Part shown: piece by piece, positions 1 to 10,435 of the stretch
How positions within the stretch are numbered: the stretch's first letter is position 1
Layout of the letters: the number at the start of each line of letters is the position of its first letter
Source: Sisyra terminalis
Lineage: Eukaryota; Arthropoda; Insecta; Neuroptera; Sisyridae
Direction of reading: 5' to 3'
Assembly (NCBI GenBank): GCA_958496175.1
Contig: OY292274.1
Span: 57,422,630 to 57,486,629 of the forward strand
Length of the DNA: 64,000 nt
Position numbers and translations under genes: made by a program
The notes under the pieces: model-generated
Database searches by the model: none
What the model was told of the DNA's origin: nothing
Seen by the model: the letters and a program-made list of their open reading frames with translations, nothing else

Positions 1-85
1 ATTTATTTTTAAATTTAAAAGAAAGGGGTGAATTTTTTTAATTTTAATAAAACGACAATTGATTTTTTAATCTATTTTTTTTCCT

Positions 86-238
86 TCAGTAGTGTAATAA
101 TCGAGATTTTATGATTGCCAGCGACGTTACTATTGACAATTTGCTTAGCTTATCATTAGAATGATGAATGACTTCGTCGTCGTTTACATAAAAAACCATG
201 TCACCCAGAACGGAATGATTACAGTTAAATATCCAAGG
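86..238 (-). CDS. Candidate terminal exon of an unknown minus-strand gene
   Basis: I do not recognise the protein. Reading leftwards, a strong 3' splice site (pyrimidine tract ending TTTCCTGCAG) is followed by an open phase-0 frame of 50 codons beginning PWIFNCNHSVLGDM and ending in TGA at 88-86. The other two frames close quickly. The open frame has ordinary composition and is better than a random AT-rich ORF, but no AATAAA is visible after the stop and no upstream partner exon was found. It lies on the same strand as the myosin exon at 4236-4342, but it does not resemble a myosin tail. It could be chance. Confidence 0.2.
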   Translation of the reverse strand, partial: PWIFNCNHSVLGDMVFYVNDDEVIHHSNDKLSKLSIVTSLAIIKSRLLHY

Positions 239-298
239 CTGCAGGAAATAATAAGGGGAATAGACTCTAAATAAAATGCTGATTTGCGTTATTTTCAT

Positions 299-1016
299 TT
301 CATATCACATTCCCATTATTTGATATATAGATATATATCCCGACTAATCGCAATTACTTGGCATTCCATTCATTGTTTTTTTGTTTCTTTTTTGACTACA
401 CTTATAAGATATGTATGATGAAGGCCATTATTCTTGTTAATTGTATTTGAATCGTGCATTTTATTAAGCAGATGTGCATAAATCCAAATTTGGCGTAGGT
501 ATATGCGCGAGAATATTATGTGCATACTTAACGTCCTATTTAAAACACAAAGGACGATATGTGGTATATCCATAGACATGAGAAGACTTTGTACGTTATA
601 AACATCAGATATACTTAAATTAACGTTGAAAAGATACAACGATAATTCTCGTTTTAGCATATAAACAAGCAAAAATGCACTTGAGACAAAGTAAGCATTC
701 TGCTTTAAATATTTTCTTCCGCATAAAATTAAAAATCTTTTCAATGGAAAAATATATTGTTTAATTTCATTGTATGACAGAACACATTAAGGGATTTCTT
801 TTTTGCTTGAAGTTCTATTGATAAAATGAACAACTTTTTATATATTTTTAATGTAACATTTTCAACAGAATGGTAACATGCGGTATATTCTACACCATAA
901 TCCTATGTTTCAAGCAAATACATTATTAACAAGTTTTCAAAAACTATTTTCTCGACACTTCAAATACATGAATAATCTCATTTTAACTAGGCAAGTAAAT
1001 TGATATATGTATAGTA
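299..1016. other. AT-rich non-coding stretch
   Basis: No supportable gene. A 124-codon minus-strand frame at 370-744 has no splice context or recognisable motif and a composition expected of AT-rich noise. If the myosin exon at 4236-4342 is real, this stretch probably lies within or downstream of that gene, as intron. Confidence 0.5.
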
Positions 1017-2043
1017 GACTGATTCAAAAAAAAGGATGATTTTTTTTTCTTAATTATATCGAAAATATTGTTGGGAATGACAAAAAAAAATCCTGTGAAA
1101 GTTTAAGCTCTTAATATGAATATTAAGAGGTGCCGCATCGCAAATTTCGATTTTCCATTTAAATAACATGGGAACAATATTCTCTTGCACTTTGGAATTT
1201 TATAGCTCACGTTGGTGACAATATTTCGGAATGACCAAGGTATATTCTTGTAGAAAATTGAACGATCTACAAAAAAGGTCCCTAACAAGTTTTTGATATA
1301 TTTATTCCTTCAAAAGTTATTCGAGGTCAAAATTGAACTAAAGAGAAATTTTAATATTTTTTCAATTTTTTGACGCAACCATCAATTTTATGAGAAAATT
1401 TTATAGGACATTTTTTGTAGAGCACTTTTTTTTCTATAACTTATCTCTATAAAAGTTTTTGATATTTTTTACAGGTTCTAAGTAATAAAAAAAAAAAATA
1501 TGTTAAAAATATAGTAATTCAAGGAATATTATTAATTTAAAACAATAAAATTACGAATATTTTCAGTTTCATGCAAATAACTTAGGACCTGAAAAAAATA
1601 TTAAAAACTTTTATAGAGATAAGTTATAGAAAAAAAATGCTCTACAAAAAATGCCCTATAAAATTTTCTCATAAAATTGATGGTTGCGTCAAAAATTTGA
1701 AAAAATATTAAAATTTCTCTTTAGTTCAACTTTGACCTCGAATAATTTTTGAAGGAATAAATATATCAAAAACTTGTACAAGACCTTTTTTGTAGATCGT
1801 TCAATTTTCTGCAAAAATATACCTTGGTCATTCCGAAATATTGTCACCAACGTGAGATATAAAATTCCAAAGTGCAAGAGAATATTGTTCCCATGTTATT
1901 TAAATGGAAAATCGAAATTTGCGATGCGACACCTCTTAATATTCATATTAAGAGCTTAAACTTTCACAGGATTTTTTTTGTCATTCCCAAAAATATTTTC
2001 GATATAATTAAGAAAAAAAATCATCATTTTTTTTGATTCAGTC
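1017..2043. mobile_element. Tc1/mariner-like snapback MITE with ~490-bp inverted arms
   Basis: The element is almost entirely an inverted repeat. The left arm (about 1017-1500) is mirrored by the right arm (about 1550-2043), with an AT-rich spacer near 1500-1550. Terminal sequence is GACTGATTCAAA on both ends, and the dinucleotide TA flanks each end directly (1015-1016 and 2044-2045), the target duplication expected of the Tc1/mariner superfamily. The arms differ at scattered positions, so the copy is not brand new. There is no transposase; the two mirrored frames at 1103-1288 and 1774-1959 are the same arm read twice and not genes. It is non-autonomous and would need a transposase supplied in trans. 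Confidence 0.8.
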
Positions 2044-2045
2044 TA

Positions 2046-4235
2046 ATGTATATGTTATAGGAAATTCCTTAAGATTTTATCGCATAATATTTATTCGAAC
2101 CAACCTACTTAACACATTAGTAATTCAGAGTTTAACAGTTTCAGCGGTTTATTTTCCACAAATTTTACATTCATATATATAATACATCAATGTCAATGAA
2201 AGGGATGATCCAGGATAAGTCAACTACTGACGATTTGAGAAGAAAAAGAGTTTGGCAAAAACTTTATTTTGTTATTTGGTTGCAATTATTCGAACGTAAA
2301 CAATAACATAGTAAATATTTGGTTTTATTTAAATTCATATCCTAACTAGGCCTCGATTATATAGAACCTACCCCCTCGACTTGAAACCAAGATTCTCCTT
2401 TGTGTCAATTTTTATATTCTTATCAATTTGTACCTCGAAAATTATTTTGATGACTCAAGAATTCCCTTTAATTATGAGTGCAGTGACCCACAATGTAAAA
2501 AAAGCTAATGACCACTGGTTTAGATTAACGTTTCTAAACTAGTGATTAGTTGTCTAGTATTAGTACAGGTCATCTAGCAAAAAAGAAGAGCCAAACTTTG
2601 TAGGACCCGATGGTATGTTGAATTTGGGAGATTTTTTTTTATTTGTATTTATTTTACGGTTTTTAAAAATTTCGTAACAGAAATTTGTCTTCCACACGAA
2701 GGTATCCTTATCAACAATGACTGATGCAACATTTGTTTAATGGTCAAAATTAGGTTAATAAAAATAATGGCTTTTCATGAAATTTAAAACTTTTCTGCTA
2801 AACTTTTATGGCCGTTTCATATTTTCCAAGATATAAACATTTAAAAAACGAAAATTCTGTAGAAATAGAAAATTTTCATTAAGGAAAATTGTGGAAAAGC
2901 AAATAACGTAGAAAATTTAGTAAGTATCGCACTAAAAGGTACAATGGGTGAAAGTAATGATAAATCAAATAAAAAAAATAAATAATTTTAATAAAATAGT
3001 AAGGGTAAGCAGCTCTAATTGGTGGCAATGACCCTGGTTTTTACTATTTCATCAGAGGGCTGCAAAAAACCAGGTCATATCCGACATATTTTTAGGAATC
3101 TAAGAATGGACCATCAACTGAATAAATTGCATATGGAAAGGTCTTAGTCAAAGACAAAAAAAAATATTCTATATTTTTTCGCCATATGGACTAGGTATGA
3201 GTTTATTTTGTAGCAAGGAATTTCGGATTGGAATATTTGGAATGTATGATAAAACTCATTTCTAATCCTGTTGTTTCAAATTAAAAGTAAGCCTTAGAGT
3301 TTTCACATACATTTTCCAATATACATCATAAAATATATGAATTTTTTTGTCAATCAACTGTATTGCAGGCATTATTGAAATAGGGAAAATTAATCTTCGG
3401 GATTAATGATCATCGGGATTTTCGTTTCGAGATTTTATAGATACATTTAATTTGAAAAATTCAGACAGAATAGTTGAATTTTCCTTGCTATTTTTGTCAT
3501 GTTATAGTTTTTTTTCAATACGGAGCACATTTGCCTCATAAATGCTACGACACTTAATGTATGGACATTCCAAATTATTTTGATTATTGAACATAAAAAA
3601 ATTATTATGAATACTCATCCAATACGTTTTTTCTATATCTAGCGACTAATTCTATTGCTATTTTGTTGAAGAAAATAATTCAGATACTTGCTGATATCAG
3701 GTATTCGCGGGAACATTGATAAAAAGTAATAACAAATATTTAATCTTTTTTGTTCAAAACCATACTGTTTGTATAAAAACGTTTTCTTGAGAAATAAATT
3801 TTCTACGATGAGTTAAAATTCGTGACCCATACAAAAAGATTTGCAAATCTTGCCTTAGACCACCTGAAAGGTTTAATTTTGTTTTGGCAAATTTATATTA
3901 AAACAGTAAATGGTATAATCTATGCATTTGGAGCAGTATCTTCTGGACTGATTCTCAAACTTTTAATTTGAATAATCCACAAATTAATTTTCATTGAAAA
4001 TTACAGAGTGGTGATTCAAAAGATATGTGTAATATGGTGTAACTTATAACATAGATTTTTTATAACTTATACCCTAATTAAAGAGGTTTAAACAAAAGAT
4101 TGTAGGACACTTGCATTTATTGTCTACGTTTAAATTTTAACCAGTAAATTGTGGGTCAAAATGTAAGCAATATTAAACTGAAATAATAACCTTAAGTAAA
4201 CCGATACATCAAATACAATAACAAAAAAAGGATAC
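2046..4235. other. Non-coding, probably intronic
   Basis: No open frame or splice-bounded exon I can defend. A short hairpin (stem about 15 bp with one bulge, loop about 20 nt) lies at about 3031-3087. Because the next myosin exon (P-loop region) should follow leftwards from 4236 and was not found, this is most simply an intron of that gene. Confidence 0.4.
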
Positions 4236-4342
4236 ATATATCTGATCTCGATTATATCGAACTCGTAGATTCTTATTGATTCCTAGTTCGTCAATATCGG
4301 AGATGACTGTCATATCCGGAACTCCAACCTCCGGATGGCATC
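4236..4342 (-). CDS. Unconventional myosin motor-domain exon (single exon)
   Basis: A 107-bp exon with a good acceptor (TTTGTTTCAG before 4342) and a GT donor after 4236. It enters with one carried base and encodes 35 complete residues. The core reads GVPDMTVISDIDE, then GIN-NL, then RVRYNRDQIY, the conserved segment just before the TYTGSI...VNPY/P-loop region in myosin motors (compare G-V-x-D-M-x-x-L...NL..R...IYTY in classes VII, X and XV). The donor after ...QIY fits. It is too short for a class assignment, although DQIY and GVPDM suggest an unconventional myosin. The adjoining exons were not found in the window, so the flanking introns must be long: up to 8 kb on the 5' side and more than 4 kb on the 3' side. 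An isolated exon-derived fragment is the alternative, but both splice sites are intact. Confidence 0.6.
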
Positions 4343-5702
4343 CTGAAACAAAGAAATGTTATGAACCAATTGTGTTACTCATGATTAGTCCGAAACGTAT
4401 ATGATTCATCTCAATAAAATGTGACGATGGATTTCCGAATTTTTCTCGCAACCGATTATATTGAAACTGAGCATAAATTTCAAGAAGCGTCCTTCACGAA
4501 TTAAACTGAATTAAAATTGAAATCGGAATTTTTATTAAGTAACAAACGTATTATGAGTACGACTACAAATTGAGGTCACTTATAAAAATGTAATAAAAAT
4601 ACATTTGTTTAAATATCTAAACAATAAACATCGATTAACTTTATATGCATTTTAATTACTTAGTTATTACTTGTTTTAATGTTAGCATTCAATCTTTTTT
4701 AATGTAATTTATTGCCTTTTAGAAGCTTAGAATGTCATTTAACCGAAAATCTCTAAGAAAAAAAAATATACTTGTATAATTTTTAAGAAAAATTCATCTA
4801 TTTTAATACCTACTTAGAATCGTATTTAACAGATTTTTTTCAAAAGATATTCACAACTTACAGATAAGGTATAAAATTTCCGTAAGATATACTGAATACA
4901 TTCTTAATATATAAATAACTTATGGATGATTCAACCGGAAAGAGAGTCATTATGTATACTGATCATTTAACAGGTAAAAATAAGCGAACTTCATTCGTCA
5001 CCTTTCACTTTCAAATTCAAATACGTTATTTGAATTCAGTATGGTAATCAATTCCGTAGTTTCGTTGATTTACTCTTTAAAAGGAAAAAAAAACAATTAC
5101 AGATAGAGTTACGGAAATCATGCGTGTAAACAAATTAAGCAATGGAATAAACTTAAACCTATATTTGTACACAAATTTAATTTATTAACTTTACACCACG
5201 AAATTTTGCTGAAGCTTAATACAGAAAATCTTAACAATTTTACTGTAAAAACATTGTTCCTTGGTATGGTTACGTGATATTATATGAACTCTATTGAAAC
5301 TTAGTACATTTAGGTAATTACAAATAAATATATATGTATTAGACAATAGGAATAAAAAGCATCAAACAGTTGTGCAACTGAAAAGTGTATTGTTTCAAGA
5401 AGTTACTGTTATTTTGGCATATATTAACAATTTAGTTTGTGGTTCTACTCTGTATTAATCATTTATTGAATCAGTAGATATAGGGACATAAGCAGAAGTT
5501 ATATTGCTAGTTAATTTTTACACATAGCGCTTCATCTTTGCGTTTATTAATAAATAATTGACATAAAGATCATAGAATTCCTTAGTATTGTTAATTTACA
5601 ATGTAAAATATTGAAATACCAAGAAATACATAGATATAAATAGAAATAGTAACACTTATTTGGTAAGCATCAGAATTTGTTACCACAACCAATCAGCTAA
5701 GC
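4343..5702. other. Non-coding AT-rich stretch
   Basis: I see no gene, RNA gene or transposon terminus here. If the myosin exon belongs to a functional gene, this is its upstream intron. Confidence 0.4.
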
Positions 5703-6208
5703 AAGATGAAAGAATCACTAAAACGTTGTGCTATGTACTAATAATAATAATTTCTACATTTGCCCCTCTGTTCCCACTTTAACCAGCAATTAACTATATT
5801 TAATCGATTCGGAAATTTTCTAAATTCCCCTCAAAACTCCAATAAGTATATTAAATAATAACTAAATAAGAAGACAATTCAGGTTGTTAAGATCGTTTTT
5901 TTTATTTAATATTCCAATTAGCGTATTATATATATTCAAATATTCAAATTATCGTAACTTCATCAGTTACGATACGTAACGAAACGTAGCTAATTTGAAT
6001 ATTAAATAAAAAAAACGATCTTAACAACCTGAATTGTCTTCTTATTTAGTTATTATTTAATATACTTATTGGAGTTTTGAGGGGAATTTAGAAAATTTCC
6101 GAATCGATTAAATATAGTTAATTGCTGGTTAAAGTGGGAACAGAGGGGCAAATGTAGAAATTATTATTATTAGTACATAGCACAACGTTTTAGTGATTCT
6201 TTCATCTT
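5703..6208. repeat. Near-perfect inverted repeat (~228-bp arms, ~50-bp loop)
   Basis: The left arm, about 5703-5931, starts AAGATGAAAGAATCAC; the right arm, about 5983-6208, ends with its exact complement. Reading the arms against each other I find only about two mismatches, both next to the loop, so the inverted duplication is recent or is kept homogeneous by gene conversion. No convincing target-site duplication flanks it. Just outside the right arm, at 6211-6236, about 25 bp of internal arm sequence (CTGAATTGTCTTCTTATTTA) occurs again in direct orientation, which suggests a rearrangement breakpoint and not a clean insertion. A transcript would fold into a long perfect duplex. Confidence 0.85.
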
Positions 6209-6236
6209 AAACAATCTGAATTGTCTTCTTATTTAA

Positions 6237-9200
6237 GAAAAGCTGAGATCTGAATTTTATCATCTATTATTGAATAATAACTATCCATAAACTACCTAAA
6301 TTTCGGCATAAATTTTGTTCTTTCTTCTCTTCTTAATCCAACATCACTGCCGATGTATGGCGATTAAAAAAATGGCTGTCACGTGGGGAGTTCCAGGGTT
6401 CTCAGAACCTGCTGGATGTGCTTTGTTCTTTATGTAGGTATAATTCCACTTGCTTTATTTAAATGCCTATGAAAAATGATTATCCATTTTTAGTTGCTGT
6501 TTATTGTCGCTTTATAATTTCCTAGGTCTTTGGCAATTCGAGGGTTTGTAAAAATTTGCTCGATATTAGAATCGAACCCACCATTTACCAATTTTGGAGC
6601 AGCCACTTTGACCACTCGGTCATAAATTTTACCCTAGATTCTTAAACTATTTAGTTCACCCATTAGAAATTGAATGTTACTTAGCAGGGTTTGATCATTT
6701 TGATAATTTTACAGTTATAACCAATAAAAAAGTCAAATATCTTAATAAAACTTTTGATAAAGTCAGTTTACGCTTGCTTAACTAGCTAAATTCTTTTCTT
6801 TTCTTAATATTTAAGAGGGTTACTATTTAAAAAAAGGAAGCATTATTTACTATGTTAAGTGATTATGTTAATTAAAGTCTAATATTGAATTTGCAAAATA
6901 AATGAACAAGAAAAACCTTTTTAGCATTTCTCAAGTATTCGTGACCAGTTTTCAAAAAAAAAATAATAATATTTCTTCGCATAGCTCCTTTTTTATTCTA
7001 TTATTTATTTATTTTTTTGCCAATGGTACAATATTATAGTATGCCTACGAATAAAAATTTTGTTGTCCAATATTCTTCACATTTCTACATTTTTTTGGTT
7101 GTTTGATCAATTTTAAGAAACGGTAAAGTATTTTATTAACGGATTTTATATTAATTAAAAAATAATCAAATCGTTTAAGTTTGATAGAAATTACACATGC
7201 CATAAATATCAGAGGTATTGGATTTTATTTTCTTTAACCATAATATATGAGGAAGTGATTGATTAGTTAGCTCTGAAATAAATTAAATACCCAAAAATTA
7301 GAAGAAACAATAGGAAAGCACAAATGTAATGAATAAGCATAAAATGTTTAATAAAACTAATGAATTCACCACTGGATATTTCCAACATTACTAATAGTTT
7401 GTGAAACAAAAATGTGGTGAAATTGTAATATGTGGTTAATATCTGTAGAAGTGTACATTGCAAAAATTATATTTGATCGATTTCAATTTTGTCGATATTT
7501 CAATTTGGTATAGCAATTGAGTTTTTCATTAAAACCAAGCATATTCAATCTTTTTATATATTTTCTTTCAAATATTAGCAATGTTTCATGCCAAAAACCG
7601 CAGTAATATTCCCACGAAAACATCGTTTTTTTTTTGTCTCGCAACAATGTGGATAATTCAGGCTTTTCAATGTTTTCTTTTGCTTTGTTTTGTTCAGAAT
7701 TTATTTACTTTCTCTATTACTTCAAAATTTAAACTATTTATTTGTGCATATCAGGTCTATTACTTTTAGATATTGTATATAATTTACGTACATAATTTGA
7801 ATTTCGTCGCTATCGTACATTACGGCATTAAAATAATTATTTTAAACACAAAACTAAGAACTAGTTATAAAAGTTTACGAATTGATTGACTTCTTAATGG
7901 TTTCCAACCTATGAAAATTTCTCTTGAACATTTCTCATAAGCTAATGTTAACATATCTCATAATGTTTATTTTGTACTTATTGTGATTATCTTAACATAT
8001 GGGTTAATTATTTGTATTGATATTTATTAAATGTAATAGAACAATGTAATAATATTATACTTAATCACTACCTTCATTTAGAAGGTGTCGATAATATAGG
8101 TTCTCCTTAAAAAGCTTGAATAAAGTTTAAGTTTGCAACAAAACGTAAAACACTAATTCAAACATGACCTGTGGTGTACATTTTATTCGCATTTTTAAAC
8201 AAAAAAAAACTTTAATCTTTAGTTCCTTTAGAATAAAATGTAAATTGAAACTATCGGAAACATAACTACGGAAAAACTTAAGTTTTAACAACAAAAAAAT
8301 AGTTATTAACGATTTATTAAATTGAATACGTATTTGTCTCTTAAGGTGATCAATTAAAATCCTATTGAATTTAAAAAATAAAATATTATTCTTTGGTACA
8401 TTTTTGATTGAGTTTTATTTTTTATTAACCACCAAATAAATATATCGAGTAAAAAAGCCCGGGTAAATAAAAGTCCTAACTAAATATTTAAAAAAAATAT
8501 TATTTACAGTTCATTTAACACCAATTAAGTGTGTAGACAAAATTTTAACAGAAAGCTGTCGTGATTTATAAGGAAAATTTTCTTTTCTTTTTCACGTATT
8601 TCTATTTTTAGGATAAAATCTTTTCTCCGTTACAAAACTTTTTAGTGCGCCTATTCAACGTCTTAAGTTTCCTACTCGTCTGGACAATTTAATGTTAGTG
8701 TGGTAGTCCACAAGTGCTTCGTAAATTCTGTAGAAATTTTCCCCAAAGTACAATATTGTGTAATTCAATTAACTACAATTTAATAGTATTACGTCTCTGC
8801 TTTGAATGCACACAATATGTGGTACAAATAATAAACAAACCACTATCAATTTAACTCTTGAAATTCAACACAAAATTGCGTTGATATATCAATTTTTCAA
8901 CATCTGGTGGCTCTAGAGGCTCGTTTTCTTTTTAATCTGGCGTTGGCAGAAAAAACCGAAATGGTTTTAAGAGAAAAAAAATCGAGCTTATTGAAATACA
9001 CTCACAAAATTGCTCTGGATCGGATAACGAAGAACTATTCCTATGATTGACGTTTTTACGATCGGTGCATGTTAAAATACCCTTTTGAAATAGTGCAGGT
9101 GTAAAGAACCCTCTTATTCATCTTAATTTATTAAATTCGTACACTTAAATTATATACTCGCATACTGATTCATGTACGGAACTTGTAGAAAATTTATATT

Positions 9201-9341
9201 TAATCCAAAAATATTTTGTTGAATTATTAACAATTTGGAAATTTAAATAAAAATAACCACTATAGGTATTTCTACAACTGTGATTAAATTATTATTTCTG
9301 TACCTGTGTTACCTAAATGTGAAACTCAACTTGCCGGTTTT
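6237..9341. other. Non-coding AT-rich stretch with one GC-richer patch
   Basis: No gene I can support. The patch at about 6370-6425 is less AT-rich than its surroundings and contains a 22-codon plus-strand frame starting at an ATG (MAVTWGVPGFSEPAG...), but it has no matching exon around it. The remaining open frames (for example minus 7263-7463 and plus 7581-7769) are hydrophobic AT-rich noise. Confidence 0.4.
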
Positions 9342-9349
9342 AATATCAA

Positions 9350-10005
9350 CAATACCGTCTTCACCATAAGAGCACACGTGCCCTGTGCCCAGGGCCTCCA
9401 TTCTCAGGGGGCCGCGAAGGACCGACAGTTTCTCTCACAAACTGATAGTCGATTTAGTTTTCATTATCAGTTAACAACAATCAAATTTGATGAGTTGACC
9501 AAAAAATGCAAAGAATTTGCAGAATTTTATCATGAAGACATTAATACAAATGAGTTCCAAACGTAGAAATGGCTACAAGAATATTCCTTTGCCTAATTGT
9601 AGTAGAGAGGTTACCAAATGTAGTGGAGAGTGGTCATTTTCGCAGCTTAAAAGAATAAAAATGAATTGCGAATATAATATTACAAGAACGACTGAGTAAT
9701 TTGTCAATTATGTGCATAGAAAGTGATATTCTTCAAAAAATTGACTTTAAGGATATAATAGAAGATTTTCCTCAACAGAAATCCCGAAATAAACCGTTAT
9801 CATAATCGTAAAACCAAAAAACCAGCCGCATTCTAATATCGTTAATGACATATTATATTATATAATATTATACTGTATTTGATTACCTATAATAAATGGT
9901 CACACTTAGTAAAAAAAAATTATTATAATTCGCTTTTTTTACTTTCCAAAAGCGCCCCTAATTCTTGTGTGCCCAAGAGCCCCAGCTTAGTTTAAGACGG
10001 CCCTG
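9350..10005 (+). mobile_element. Decayed ZMYM1-like hAT transposon, deletion derivative
   Basis: The terminal inverted repeats are degenerate (left CAATACCGTCTTCACC, right end complementary to CAGGGCCGTCTTAAAC). They are flanked by an imperfect 8-bp duplication, AATATCAA at 9342-9349 and AATATCGA at 10006-10013. Inside, about 9480-9800 encodes the C-terminal dimerisation part of a ZMYM1/hAT-type transposase: KFDELTKKCKEFAEFYHED, then, after frame changes, RIFLCL, a degraded ASGERSFSKLK-like stretch, and finally SIESDILQKIDFKDIIEDF. Frameshifts and stops break the frame several times and nearly all of the transposase N-terminal part is gone. This is an old, dead copy. Confidence 0.75.
9480..9800 (+). 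pseudogene. hAT/ZMYM1-like transposase C-terminal pseudogene
   Basis: Remnant of the hAT C-terminal dimerisation region inside the element at 9350-10005. The first segment (FDELTKKCKEFAEFYHEDIN) is in one frame, the RIFLCL segment in another, and the closing ESDILQKIDFKDIIEDF segment in a third, so at least two frameshifts separate them, with internal stops. No product is expected. Confidence 0.7.
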
Positions 10006-10182
10006 AATATCGATATTTATTTTTTTACCAATTAAGACTATCAAATGATGTGAATAATTGCAGTAATTGATATTCTTCCTAATAAAAAGTGTATTCTCAA
10101 CAAATAAAATACAATAAGAATCTGTTCATTAGAAAAAATATTACAAAGCCAGAGCCCGAAGAAGATTTATAGTATCTACTAT

Positions 10183-10427
10183 CAGGCCCTGCTCTAGCAA
10201 ATTTGCCGCCCTGGGCAAGATGAAAAAATGCCGCCCCTTCAGGATTGAAAAAACACAGAGTTTTAATATCACAAAATTTGTAATTTTTTGGAAAAATATT
10301 TTTTTAACTAAAAACTAATTTTTTCACATTTTTGTTTATATTGTATATCAAATATGACAAAATGCCGCCCCTGAAATTTTCCGCCCCGGGCGATCGCCCG
10401 GGTTGCTCACCCCTAAAGCGGGGGCTG
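10183..10427. mobile_element. 245-bp hAT MITE with perfect 8-bp TSD
   Basis: The ends are CAGGCCCTGCTCTAGC on the left and the complement of CAGCCCCCGCTTTAGG on the right, an imperfect hAT terminal inverted repeat. The 8-bp sequence TCTACTAT is duplicated exactly on both sides (10175-10182 and 10428-10435). Subterminal GC-rich blocks (GCCGCCCTGGGCA on the left, CGCCCGGG near the right) stand out against the AT-rich flanks. No coding capacity; it must have been moved by a hAT transposase in trans. Confidence 0.9.
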
Positions 10428-10435
10428 TCTACTAT

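Noticed and set aside
370..744. 124-codon minus-strand frame as a gene
   Set aside because: No splice context, no motif, AT-driven composition; such lengths occur by chance in this window.
3031..3087. Hairpin (ATGACC...GGTCAT) as a microRNA precursor
   Set aside because: The stem is only about 15 bp with a bulge, shorter than a pre-miRNA, and nothing else supports it.
6370..6425. Short ATG frame MAVTWGVPGFSEPAG as an exon
   Set aside because: Only 22 codons, no partner exon and no recognised family; noted only as a GC-richer patch.
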